Assembly (NCBI GenBank): GCA_916048095.2
Contig: OU696575.1
Coordinates: 5,613,501 to 5,677,500, forward strand
Direction of reading: 5' to 3'
Length of the DNA: 64,000 nt
Origin: Sacculina carcini
Lineage: Eukaryota; Arthropoda; Thecostraca; Sacculinidae
Numbering within the stretch: position 1 is the first letter of the stretch; every line of letters starts with the position of its first letter. Positions 34,358-43,799 of the stretch are shown in pieces. A program made the position numbers and the translations under genes. The notes under the pieces are model-generated. The model had not been told where the DNA came from. It was given only the letters and a program-made list of their open reading frames with translations, and searched no databases.

Positions 34358-35281
34358 TAAGGTGGCCTTTCGTTGCAAATGTAATTTTCCCATCGTAGAT
34401 TCCATTCATACTGAGAAGCACGAAAAGCGAACCTTAATTAATCTGAGGGAAATACAGGTGTAAATACAGGGGCATTTTGTCTTTAGCGCAAGTTTTGCAA
34501 TTTTCTTATTTTCAAAATAACTCTTGGAGTTTAGCACAAATTTTGAACTTTTAGAGCAATTATTTCATACTATTGGGATAAATTTTTGGTTTTTAGTTTT
34601 AGTTGTGCAACGCAACATATATTAATGTAATGTCAACACAGACTCGATAAACATGTATCTACATGCATCATGTATCTAATGCCCCCTTACATCATGTTAC
34701 TGCCAGGGAGGTGACAGCTAAAGCGTGTGAAACACAATCTTGGCACAGCCGCGAATGTTCAAAATGTGTTTAAAACAAAATTAGACACGTGAAACCTGCA
34801 GTGTAGTGCTTCGGAGCGATTTCATTGCATACCACTTTATTAACCTATTATTTAAGATTGGTGATATTTTTGAAAACTTTTGAGATCAACATTTCCCGAT
34901 TTTAGCGCACCAAAATTTAACATTTGTCACTAATGGGGTGGCATTGCTGCATTTGGCATTGCCATCCCAAAACGCTCGGCAAGTTTACCGCTCAATATGT
35001 ACGGCAAAATAAGTTCGTACAAGCCACTACTGCTGCGGCAGCGAGGGTAAAAAAACGTTTGCATAACTGTAAACGTTCAAAAAGTATTATATAATTATTT
35101 ATTCAATGTAAAAAAACAAATTTGTGTCACAAAAAAGTATATTTTTCACAATTAAGTGCTTTTGAATACTTATTGACATATTTTAATGGTATTTCTAGAA
35201 AATTTTAAGCGCAGCTTGTAGGGATTTTTAGCGCAAATTTTCTTGAGCCAAGAGGGCCAAGCGAGCCAAAAGGCCACCCTA
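34358..35281. mobile_element. hAT-type non-autonomous element, 924 bp
   Basis: The left end TAAGGTGGCCTTTC and the right end AAAGGCCACCCTA are inverted. The flanks GTTATTAG (34350-34357) and GTTATCAG (35282-35289) agree at 7 of 8. The interior is AT-rich, non-coding and repeats a TTTTAGCGCAAnTTTT word near both ends (34477, 34538, 34900, 35205, 35235). Confidence 0.8.
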
Positions 35282-35289
35282 GTTATCAG

Positions 35290-35640
35290 TCGACAGGCTG
35301 GAGTTATTTATTGAATACATCCTCCATTTAAGAACCGCACAAAACGCTCGTTTGACGCTATTTGTTAATAAGGTATATGCAAGAGAAGCAGTAGATTATT
35401 CTGCTATTTGGAGGTTTCCATAATTTGAATTACGCTATTTGGATGTGTAATTAGCACGTATATGATAGGTTTTTGAATAAATCCAACGAATTACTGCGCT
35501 ATTTGGAGGATTCCACACTGATTCCATCCGGAGAACCAACTGTGGCTGTATTTTTGTTAATGTTTTAACACTGCCGAAATGGCCGATGTTTTCGCTGTGT
35601 TGTGGCACACGCCAACACTAGCTGAAGTGTGGAAGTTATG
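35290..35640. other. Non-coding DNA upstream of the Penelope element
   Basis: CTATTTGG(A/T)GG-type words recur at 35400-35510. No gene is seen. Confidence 0.4.
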
Positions 35641-35649
35641 ATATTCAAA

Positions 35650-37163
35650 CTTATGTTTTTTCCACCTTGGCCGCATAAGCTGTGCAAGCTGGTAGGTGAG
35701 TACTCTCCAGGATATGCCTACAGAAACGTTAAGACACATAAAGACGGCAATCCGCTGAGACCGATTATATCTCAGATTCCCACAGCTACGTACCATGTGG
35801 CAAATAAGCTCAATGAAATTCTGCAGCCATTCGTGCCAAGTGAATTCAGTATAAGCAGCTCACAGGAATTCTTGGAGATCCTCCACGGAACATCGCCTTC
35901 TGATGAAAAAATTATCGCCTCACTTGATGTGGATAATTTATTCACAAGCGTTCCGGTGGACAGAACCATTGACATCATCATGGACCGTGTCTACAGATGT
36001 AACGACACAAAACCATAAGAAGTGTCCGAGAAAGTACTGCGTGCGTTGCTTGCAACATGCACCAAGGAGGCGCCCTTCATCTGTCCCAGTGGACAGCTGT
36101 ATCAACAGATCGACGGCTTTGCAATGGGCAGTCCGCTAGGTGTTTTGTTTGCAAATTTTTTCATGGGCAACGCAGAAACAAACATCATGAAACTGCACAA
36201 GCCGCTTGTATATTGCCGTTATGTTGACGACATGTTTCTGTGCGTCAAATCAAAAGACGAAGTGAGCACAATCAAAAAGCATTCGAAGACACAACCGGCC
36301 TGACATACACCAGCGAACATGCACACCACAAACAACTGCCATTCCTAGACGTCCTCATGCAGCTCGAAGGAAGAAAGATGAAAACGTGTGTGTACACGAA
36401 GCCGACGAATGAAGGACTGTGCCTCAATGCTGCAAGCGAGTGCCCGAACAAATACAAACGCTCCACCATCAGCGCCTACGTTCGCCGTGCAATCACCCAC
36501 TGCTCAGACTGGGAGTCAACACATCACGAGCTTGAACGCTTGACACAGGTACTCGTGAACAACGGCTACTCAAATGAAGATGTGTCTAAAGTCATAAGGG
36601 AAACGATCAACAAACATTTCATTCGCGATGTACCCGAAAATGAAGATACACAAGTGATTTATATGTACTACAAAAACATCATGAGCTCTGCATATCGTTT
36701 GGATGAAAGAATCATGCGAGAAATTATCGCAAAAAACGTGAAGGCCACCAGCGACACAAAAAAGGTCAAATTGGTAGTTTATTATCAGTCGCGAAAAACT
36801 GTCAATGTAGTTATGAAAAACAGGCCCATGATGGAGAAGCCCAGTAAGTTGCAGCAGCACCATGTCGTATACCGATACACCTGTCCAAATGAGGAGTGTG
36901 AGCCTCATTCATACATCGGTATGACGACCACAACGCTGTCGCGACGGCTGACGTGCCACCTCAGCAATGGTGCAATACAAAAGCACAACATCTCGGTGCA
37001 CAAACAAAAGATCAATAGGGAGCAGATAGTAAAAAGCACAGAGGTCATTGACCAAGAACGTGACATACGGCGTCTGAAACTGCTTAAAGCAATTTACATC
37101 ACCATCTTGAGACCAGCCATGAACGTGCAAGTTGAAGAAAACGGCATTTTACCGACTCAGTGA
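35650..37163 (+). pseudogene. Penelope-like element: reverse transcriptase plus GIY-YIG endonuclease
   Basis: The plus-strand frame starts inside the RT (Lys-Thr-His-Lys; Arg-Pro-Ile-Ile-Ser at about 35730-35770). It carries the fingers/palm block Ser-Leu-Asp-Val-Asp, then after an in-frame stop at 36016-36018 the Met-Gly-Ser-Pro-Leu block and the catalytic Tyr-Val-Asp-Asp (about 36220). A frameshift at about 36275-36300 leads into a 307-aa frame with the thumb/linker and a C-terminal GIY-YIG domain (Ser-Tyr-Ile-Gly-Met-Thr-Thr-Thr, about 36905, then Arg-Arg-Leu). The Glu usually found in the Leu-Leu-Glu-Ala-type motif near the C-terminus reads Lys. The N-terminal region is missing. It is an endonuclease-bearing PLE copy, not autonomous. 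Confidence 0.9.
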
Positions 37164-37229
37164 GCCCCACGATCTGAGCTGACTGGGTGTGCCCTTGCTG
37201 CAGCACATATATATATATATATTTTCGCG

Positions 37230-37410
37230 CTTAAAAACGAGATTAAAGTCAATTGCAATTTCGCATTTTACAATCTTTTTCCTGGTGGATTCTAAATCTC
37301 TTGCCAGTTTCTGGTCGCTTTGACTCAAACACTTCAAAAGCGTTCCTATATTCTGTAACGTTTCGGAGTTTACTGACTCCATCTTCAGACAATTCATAAA
37401 AGCACAACAC
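37230..37410 (-). mobile_element. Inverted Penelope 5' end, copy 1
   Basis: On the minus strand a hammerhead-like motif (37353-37393) overlaps the start of a frame reading Met-Glu-Ser-Val-Asn-Ser-Glu-Thr-Leu-Gln, then a Lys-Leu-Ala-Arg-Asp-Leu-Glu-Ser-Thr-Arg-Lys-Lys block. This resembles the N-terminal region of Penelope ORFs. It lies head-on to the plus-strand PLE body. A diverged second copy is at 37590-37760, about 360 bp away. Confidence 0.55.
37353..37393 (-). ncRNA. Hammerhead-ribozyme-like motif A
   Basis: The minus strand reads a CTGAAGA box, a helix II hairpin (GGAGT/ACTCC), GAAA, a very short palindromic helix III (ACGT) and a U at the cleavage position. The following ACAG pairs with the TTGT just before CTGAAGA to make helix I. 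This is the layout of minimal hammerheads known from Penelope pseudo-LTRs. One extra base sits between CTGAAGA and helix II, which departs from the consensus and may reduce or abolish activity. Confidence 0.45.
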
Positions 37411-37589
37411 ACATGATATACAATACACAACGAATATAAACATTTGTTCTATCTTATTCTCTTTGTTCTATCTTAAACAATTGTTCAATTGTTCTATCTT
37501 ATAACAATTGTTAAACTATCTTTCATGTAATAATTGTATTGTGTTTTAACTGTTAGATAATAACTGGTGTCGCATGAGAGATACCCTGT

Positions 37590-37760
37590 ATTATAAACGA
37601 GATTAAAATCGATTGCGCACTCGCAGTTGACTAGTTTTTTCCGCGTTGTTTCGATATTCCTTGCGAGTTGCTGGTCTCTTTAATCAAGTCTGTTCAGCAA
37701 TTGACCGATGTTTTGTTGGCGTAACATATCGGAGTTAACTATCTCCATTCTCACACACTG
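37590..37760 (-). mobile_element. Inverted Penelope 5' end, copy 2 (decayed)
   Basis: Homologous to 37230-37390 in the same orientation: AAACGAGATTAAA, TTGC(G/C)AGTT(T/G)CTGGTC and ATATCGGAGTTAACT-type blocks are shared. The hammerhead-like core is degraded here (GAAA reads GATA, CTGAAGA reads TGAGAAT). Confidence 0.5.
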
Positions 37761-37782
37761 GTAGACATTGGTGGTATTTATT

Positions 37783-37827
37783 CCTCGAGACGTCTTTCGG
37801 CTAACATTAGCCTTCTTCAGGAGTTAC
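37783..37827 (-). ncRNA. Hammerhead-ribozyme-like motif C
   Basis: The minus strand reads CTGAAGA, a helix II hairpin GGCTA/TAGCC with loop ATGT, GAAA, a palindromic helix III AGACGTCT, C at the cleavage position, then GAG. That GAG pairs with the CTC just before CTGAAGA (helix I). Helices I to III differ in sequence from motif A while keeping complementarity, which supports structure. The same extra base after CTGAAGA is present. Confidence 0.45.
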
Positions 37828-37884
37828 ACTGACCTGAAGTTCAAATTACAGTGCTAAGATACAATACAAAACATTAAATCGTTA

Positions 37885-37888
<4 letters not shown>

Positions 37889-37920
<32 letters not shown>
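37889..37920. repeat. (TA)n microsatellite
   Basis: About 32 bp of AT dinucleotides upstream of the GPCR ORF. Confidence 0.9.
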
Positions 37921-37923
<3 letters not shown>

Positions 37924-38013
37924 AGCATGATAACGATATTCTAATACAAAAGATGATTAGAGTATCGTATATGTACTCAATCATTATTACCCTAAATTGG
38001 TAGTGCGTATCTG

Positions 38014-39510
38014 TTGAGGCAATACACGGAAGCACACTTCAGAGCTCTTCTTTTAGACATGGTCAATTATAAGAGTACAGATGTAGCGACAATTAACCAC
38101 ATCACCGGTGTTTGTCTTGTGCCCGTAGGCGTGTTGCTGGTGGAGACGAGCTACGAGCTGCGAGAATCCAGCGAGCACATGGAGTTCCTGCATCCACCCC
38201 CTATGTCAGCCACCACCACAATAACTCCTCCAGATGTCTCCACGGATCTCGCAGCCGACTTGCACGCATCCATGTGTGCATTCTGCGGCCACTTGAGCGC
38301 GTGCAACAGTGAGCCGAGCACCTACGAATTCGTGCTGGTCGGAGTCGTGCTCAACATTATCAACTCACTGGGCATCGTGTGCAATATCATCTCTATCTAT
38401 ATTTTGTCACGGAGGCAAATGCGCGTGTCGATCAACTGCTGTCTGATGGGACTGGCATCGTTCGACATTCTGTTGCTGCTGTGCTCCATTCTGGTGTGGG
38501 GCATCCCGGCCATCGGCCGCTACACCGGCCGCCTGCAGACGTTGTCGAGCAGTGTGATCCCGAGCATGACGCCGTGGCTGTACCCGCTGGCGGCGATCGC
38601 ACACACGGGCAGCACCTACGTCACTCTCACAGTCACCGTGGAACGCTACGTGGCTGTGTGTCACTCCCTGAAAGCTCGCTACCTGTGTACGTACGGACGT
38701 GCTCGTCTCTGTATGCTGTTGATTACCGCCTTTGTAGTGCTCTATAATGTTCCCAAGTTTTTCGAAGTCGAGTCGCAGCCGATTCTAGAGATCACCTCGA
38801 ACACAACGCAAGGTTACGCCACGTGTCCGACCAAGATGCGCTCGGACCAAACGTACATCGAGGTATATATTATGTGGATGTACCTAATCGTCATGTACTG
38901 CATACCGTTCGCAGCATTGCTAATTCTCAACGGCCTCATATACTGCAGCATACGGAAGGCCAACCAAGCACGCGAAATGCTCAGTCGTCGACAGAAAAAG
39001 GAAATCGGCCTCGTAACTATGCTGTTCGCAATTGTGCTTCTGTTCATGGCGTGCAACAGTCTATCATTTGTCATCAACATCATCGAAGTACTAAGAAGCA
39101 AAAGTGACAGCAAAATCAACAGCCCTGTTCCAGAATGGATGTTCGAAAGACTCACTGACTTCAGCAACCTGATGGTTAATGTAAATTCATCCTCCAATTT
39201 CATCATCTATTGCATCTTCGGTCAAAAATTCAGGCGAATTTTCCTGCGACTTTTTTGCCGTCGGTTGGCTCCAAGGGTGAAGTGTTTGCAGATGTGGATG
39301 TCTGGAGACGACGCACACACCTGCGTTGATGGCACTCCGTTTCGCGGCGCCATCACGCTAAAGCGACTCAATGTCGACCGCTCCATGCAAGTCAGCGTGC
39401 ACATCAGCCCGGACAATGAACAGCGTCATCGCAACAGCAGCACCGGTCCTGCCGATGTCACCTTCAACGAAACACCCACTCAAGGTCACTTGCTTCAGGA
39501 CAACCGTTGA
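38014..39510 (+). CDS. FMRFamide-receptor-like class A GPCR
   Basis: A 498-aa single-exon ORF encodes a seven-transmembrane neuropeptide-type receptor. TM1 is at about 104-131, TM2 about 140-163 (Asp151), and TM3 about 188-209 followed by Glu-Arg-Tyr (210-212), then Val-Ala-Val-Cys-His-Ser. TM4 is at about 229-247, an extracellular loop carries an Asn-Thr-Thr glycosylation site (263-265) and Cys271, TM5 is at about 284-308, TM6 about 331-357, and TM7 about 383-403 with Asn-Ser-Ser-Ser-Asn-Phe-Ile-Ile-Tyr in place of the usual NPxxY. The C-terminal tail is Ser/Thr-rich. The Glu-Arg-Tyr, Leu-Lys-Ala-Arg and Arg-Arg-Gln-Lys-Lys-Glu blocks fit FMRFamide-receptor-like families. I see no Cys near the start of TM3 to pair with Cys271. 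The start is uncertain: Met1, Met16, Met56 (38179) or Met64 are possible, and a good splice acceptor (TTGTCTTGTGCCCGTAG, ending 38129) suggests the true exon may begin at 38130. Confidence 0.85.
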   Translation: MRQYTEAHFRALLLDMVNYKSTDVATINHITGVCLVPVGVLLVETSYELRESSEHMEFLHPPPMSATTTITPPDVSTDLAADLHASMCAFCGHLSACNSEPSTYEFVLVGVVLNIINSLGIVCNIISIYILSRRQMRVSINCCLMGLASFDILLLLCSILVWGIPAIGRYTGRLQTLSSSVIPSMTPWLYPLAAIAHTGSTYVTLTVTVERYVAVCHSLKARYLCTYGRARLCMLLITAFVVLYNVPKFFEVESQPILEITSNTTQGYATCPTKMRSDQTYIEVYIMWMYLIVMYCIPFAALLILNGLIYCSIRKANQAREMLSRRQKKEIGLVTMLFAIVLLFMACNSLSFVINIIEVLRSKSDSKINSPVPEWMFERLTDFSNLMVNVNSSSNFIIYCIFGQKFRRIFLRLFCRRLAPRVKCLQMWMSGDDAHTCVDGTPFRGAITLKRLNVDRSMQVSVHISPDNEQRHRNSSTGPADVTFNETPTQGHLLQDNR

Positions 39511-39896
39511 TTGACCCGAGTCATTTCAGTCATAGCAAAAACAAAACGCAGTCAAATAGTCAATCGCATTGGAAAATGAGCCTATTCAGCCTAATCATCG
39601 GCTGAAACTGGCAAAATTAATCAAAATACGTTAAAAACTATGCTTCAAATTATGAAAAAAAAAATATTAGTATATTGTCTGAGATGTTCATATATACAAA
39701 ATCTTGGAGTGATTAACGTTGTATGGTATAAACAAAATTGTCATGGCATACAGACACAAACACACAATATTAACATTAATAACACACTTCAATATGAATA
39801 TATTTCGTTTCATTGAAGACAATTCGCATAATTTGACACTGTAGCCCTTTGTTCACGTGAAATATGCTTGGCTTATGTCTTCGAGCCCCGCACCCA

Positions 39897-39902
39897 AATA
39901 AA
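39897..39902 (+). promoter_or_regulatory. Possible polyadenylation signal for the GPCR gene
   Basis: An AATAAA hexamer lies 387 bp after the GPCR stop codon. Position and strand fit, but no transcript data are available. Confidence 0.35.
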
Positions 39903-39904
39903 AT

Positions 39905-40500
39905 GGAGTCTTAGAAACATAAAAACGCCTCTAACTTGAATGTACACCGAGAGCAGTTCAATATGTTCCACCGCATAGCTAGCCACAGGTAAGACTAGCC
40001 TAGTCTAGCCACAGACAAGACTGTTTTCAAACAGTGTGCCAGATACATTCTACATGATGCATTGGCACACACACATATAAACACACACGCATGGTGCTTT
40101 CAATGCCTATTGAAGAAAGACTACAAAAGACAGACATCGAAAGCACCATGTATTTCTTGCCGATGACGTGCGATGCCGATATCGTGAGAACTAAATTAAG
40201 TCCTGGAGACTGAAATACCACCAGACGATAAAGAAAATAACATAGATGGAGTTCAGTGGTTGATTAATTGCAATGATTCGAAAATGTAAATTATATAACG
40301 AAACTCGAATAAGTCAGAAAAAATTGTTACTCGAATACAAATTAGGAGAAACCAAAATTACAGAAGACTAACCAAGAAGGGGATTCAAGATTGATAATGC
40401 ATAATGATTTGTCTTCCGACGCTCATAAAACTGATATATACTGAAAAACACATGCACATTTATCACGTAAAATATATGTATTCAATCATATCGACCAAGA
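39905..40500. other. Non-coding DNA
   Basis: Nothing recognised apart from a CA patch at 40068-40090. Confidence 0.4.
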
Positions 40501-40529
40501 TATAGTGAAAAATTGATAGTGACAATCAT

Positions 40530-40760
40530 TGAACCAAATGACTATGCTGTAGTTGTGTGGTGTCCGCACGAATCAGGGCAAGGAAAATCGAAAAACTACA
40601 AAGATTAGCCAACAATCTAGTAACAGAGATACGCAAGCTTCCCTATGCGGTAAGGTTGTATGCGATAATTCTACTGCGATATACCTACTCTGCAGAGAAT
40701 AAAAGTAAAAAGAAACTTAATTTACATTCAAAGACACATGACAGGAATACTGAATAGGAA
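40530..40760 (+). pseudogene. LINE RT C-terminal fragment
   Basis: It contains Val-Trp-Cys-Pro-His-Glu in one frame, then Lys-Ile-Glu-Lys-Leu-Gln-Arg-Leu-Ala in the next, and Leu-Val-Thr-Glu-Ile-Arg-Lys-Leu-Pro-Tyr. That order is characteristic of the region just after the RT domain in Jockey/RTE-type LINEs. There is one frameshift and the flanks are decayed. Confidence 0.6.
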
Positions 40761-40999
40761 AGAATTGGACAAGTGCAACAAACACAAAAAGAGGACACAA
40801 ACAATGAGAAAAATGAGATGTACAACATGGTGTATAACATATATAAATTAATACAGCTTTTCGTTCCGGTGTGTCAATACATGGATCAATATATACAAGA
40901 CGATTGTATAAGCTGATAACTTATCACTGTTAAAAATAGATTATACAAATATTGAGAAAATTTATTTTTAATTAGCTATCAATAAAAATTATTTGTAAT

Positions 41000-41135
41000 A
41001 AACGATTAATTTAAATTATTAAATGCTCAATTATAAATTTGAATTATTAAATGCTTAATTATAAATTTAAATTATTTAATATTTAATTATAAATTCAAAT
41101 TTTTAAATATTTAATTATAAATTTAAGTTATTAAA
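41000..41135. repeat. AT-rich minisatellite, unit about 31-33 bp
   Basis: About four tandem copies of a unit that includes TTAAAT(G/A)CTTAATTATAAA are present. Confidence 0.75.
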
Positions 41136-41139
41136 AAAC

Positions 41140-41688
41140 TTCATTCATCATATTGATAATGCAGTCAGTGGTATTTCAGCTGAATGAAAATGTGCAATAT
41201 CAATAAGAATCAGCCATCTACAAAACCACCAAAATACGAAGCATGCCCATTTGTCAAACTGCACAATAATGGTTACCATGCATAAACCTGCATGGTCACT
41301 CAGTCAAGTTTAACCATATCCAACTGAGTGTATGATCCGATAAAAAACTAACTCGGAATAACTTATATTCAAGAGTCGCTGCTTACGAATTTTCTTGCTT
41401 CCCTATTGCATCTCAATTGAGTATTTGACAATGACATAATAACATGCAGATCAATAGCACGCAGGCACGTGCATGCCAACACTGATTGTCACAGACGTGC
41501 TGAGAAATACTTGATGAAGTAAAGTATGTTATTTACTCATGCAGTGATCAGTGTTCATCTGCGATTGTGTTCTGTTGCCTATGACATGTGCAGTACAAAC
41601 CGTTGCAGCGTTCACTGGTGAAGCTTGATATATTTGGAAAACTATACCAATTGGCATGAAGGATCCAATCAATGTCTGTATGTCTTGT
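41140..41688. other. Non-coding DNA
   Basis: No supported feature. Confidence 0.5.
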
Positions 41689-41696
41689 GTTATTAT

Positions 41697-42950
41697 TAGG
41701 GCTGTCAAAAGTTAATAAAGTTACTTTTTCACCTAAAGGTAACTTTTTCATAAGCTACCTAAAACTGCATGAAAAAGTTGTGTACGATAATTATTAAAAA
41801 AGTTATAAGGTTACCAAAAGTTACTTTTTCACCGTTAGGTTACTTTTTTGCTTTTTAGGTTACTTTTTTATCGTCAGGTTACCATTTGATATTTTTCTTG
41901 TAAGTTTTTCTTGTATTAGGTAAGTTTACCACAAAGTTTGTTGACTTTTTGCAGATAAGAGGCACAAAAACGGTATTCATGAGAATAAAATAGGAAAATA
42001 GATGGAATATCAGGTCTGAAGATCAAGAAATGTAGAAATTTCTGCTCTTAGGATTTAAAAATTTATCCTCACCTTATTATCTGTACTACTCGATATTTAT
42101 ACGTTTTTGGGTACGCAGGACAGCGCCGTTCCATGTTAATATATGCCCACGTGTCGTGAGATGTTTGGAGCGTGGTATAGTACGATGTGTGAGCTGTCTA
42201 TACCAGATACTGCACTGTAGCACTTGACAGTACGTATTTACTTGAACAGGAATTAGAACGTGATTTTCAGGGCGTAAGATAGCGCCATTTTCCCACGTTT
42301 GACATTTATAAGACTGTGAGCTACATATGGGAGGACGGGGGGCACATGCAGTGTTTACGCTCACACTAATATACAAGCTGTAGTACGTTCTATTTGATAA
42401 AATGTTCCATTGAAACAATATAAAGAACATTATTGCGACCATTACTAAAAATATTTACATTTGCTATTATTGTTTTTCGCATTTGTATTAGCTTTCCACT
42501 ATAAATTACATTTTGATGGCTATGATCCTTTTTGCGGGCTTAGCCAAATCATATTTAGTCACGTTTGGTGGTTTGTTGTAAAAATTGTACCAGATCGTAG
42601 AGAGGGTGGAAAAATAGTGCCAACTCGGAAAGAGGATAGAAAAGAAGGACTGGTGTATTTTCTTCCTTCAGAACTGCAAAAAGAATTTGACCTTTTTTGA
42701 AGGAGGTTATTTTTAGGTTACTTTATTGATTATTATGTTACTTTTTATGTTCAAGAACAAACATCAAAGAAACCTTGTATTTCATATAGCGCACTAATCA
42801 GCAAAGGCGTGATAAACATGTGATAAAGCGATACAAAAGTGATAATATCATTAAAACTCATAGGTTTTTTAGGTTACTTTTTTAGGTTACTTTTTCTCGA
42901 AAATAAAGTTACTTTTTTCTGATTTTTAGGTTACTTTTTTGACAGCCCTA
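41697..42950. mobile_element. hAT-type non-autonomous element, 1254 bp, with perfect 8-bp TSD
   Basis: The left end TAGGGCTGTCAAAAGTTA and the right end TTTTTTGACAGCCCTA are inverted. The flanking duplication GTTATTAT is perfect (41689-41696 and 42951-42958). Both subterminal regions are filled with irregular repeats of the word AGGTTACTTTTT, more than ten in all and many on the same strand. The interior (about 41940-42700) is unrelated non-coding sequence with 79-118-aa frames that I do not recognise. Confidence 0.9.
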
Positions 42951-42959
42951 GTTATTATA

Positions 42960-43525
42960 TTATATTTAATTCGCACATTAATAGGATGTGTTTGAAGCAA
43001 ACATACACATTGCGCAGCATTTGAAGACACCAGTGCGTGTGTGTTTGCAGCATCCCGTTGATGATTTGAGTTAATGAAAATGCGATTATTTGCAGGCTTT
43101 CAACCGACATTTATGTTTCGCAGTATATATGACATGTCCTCTCATGTACTGGATATTATACAACTTACCATTTCATCGAAGTGTTTTTCAAATTTCAAAT
43201 CATTTTTACCCTCGCCAAAATCTTATACACAAAACAGCATATTCACTGCAATAGCAAACAGCAAAACAATCTTACTGCAAATCTATTTTATGACACAGAA
43301 TAATGCATACAATAAAAATGGTGTATATGATCAACAAATAAAAACGAACTATATAACATGGAATCATCCGCTACTAACCCTTAGATCTAATATGATTTTA
43401 CAACGTGCAAAATAATTCACCATAATTACCTACTTTGTGCATCAGCATACTTTGAGACAACAAATTCAATGAAATTCATCACGCCAACACGCGCGTAAAC
43501 TTATGCAATCCACTTGCATAAATAT
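42960..43525. other. Non-coding DNA
   Basis: The 113-aa frame at 43074-43415 has no recognisable domain. Confidence 0.4.
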
Positions 43526-43528
43526 AGC

Positions 43529-43792
43529 TAGAGATGCAAAAAAACGTAATTTTGGATGTGTTTTTTTTGCAAAAACATGTTTTAGTTTTTTATGTTGTTT
43601 TAGAATTAGCCCCAATTGTCATCGGATGTTGGATTTTAGTACATATAAATGAATTTAATTGACGTTTTGAACATCTTTACGTGTCTTATTTCAAAGATAA
43701 TTTGATAATAGTAAAAAAAAAATATTTATCAATATCCCAGGAGACTGTTTAAAAGTGCATCCGGGTCCGGTGGTTTGGGGTTTTTCATTGAG
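43529..43792. mobile_element. 5' fragment of the 9428-type hAT-like element
   Basis: It begins TAGAGATGCAAAAAAACG and follows the left end of copy 1 closely. The segments CCAATTGTCATCGGATGTT, ACATCTTTACGTGT and GTGCATCCGGGTCCGGTGGTTT are shared. The similarity stops after TTTTTCATTGAG, so the copy is truncated after about 264 bp. Confidence 0.8.
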
Positions 43793-43799
43793 GCTTTAC

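Noticed and set aside
37201..37222. (TA)n run as a TATA box for a downstream gene
   Set aside because: A plain dinucleotide repeat more than 800 bp from the GPCR ORF, beside Penelope sequence. There is no promoter context.
38814..39206. 130-aa minus-strand frame inside the GPCR
   Set aside because: Antisense shadow of the transmembrane coding sequence, with no independent similarity.
42086..42442. 118-aa minus-strand frame inside the 1254-bp hAT element as a transposase remnant
   Set aside because: None of the hAT transposase landmarks (BED finger, RW motif, dimerisation domain) could be seen.
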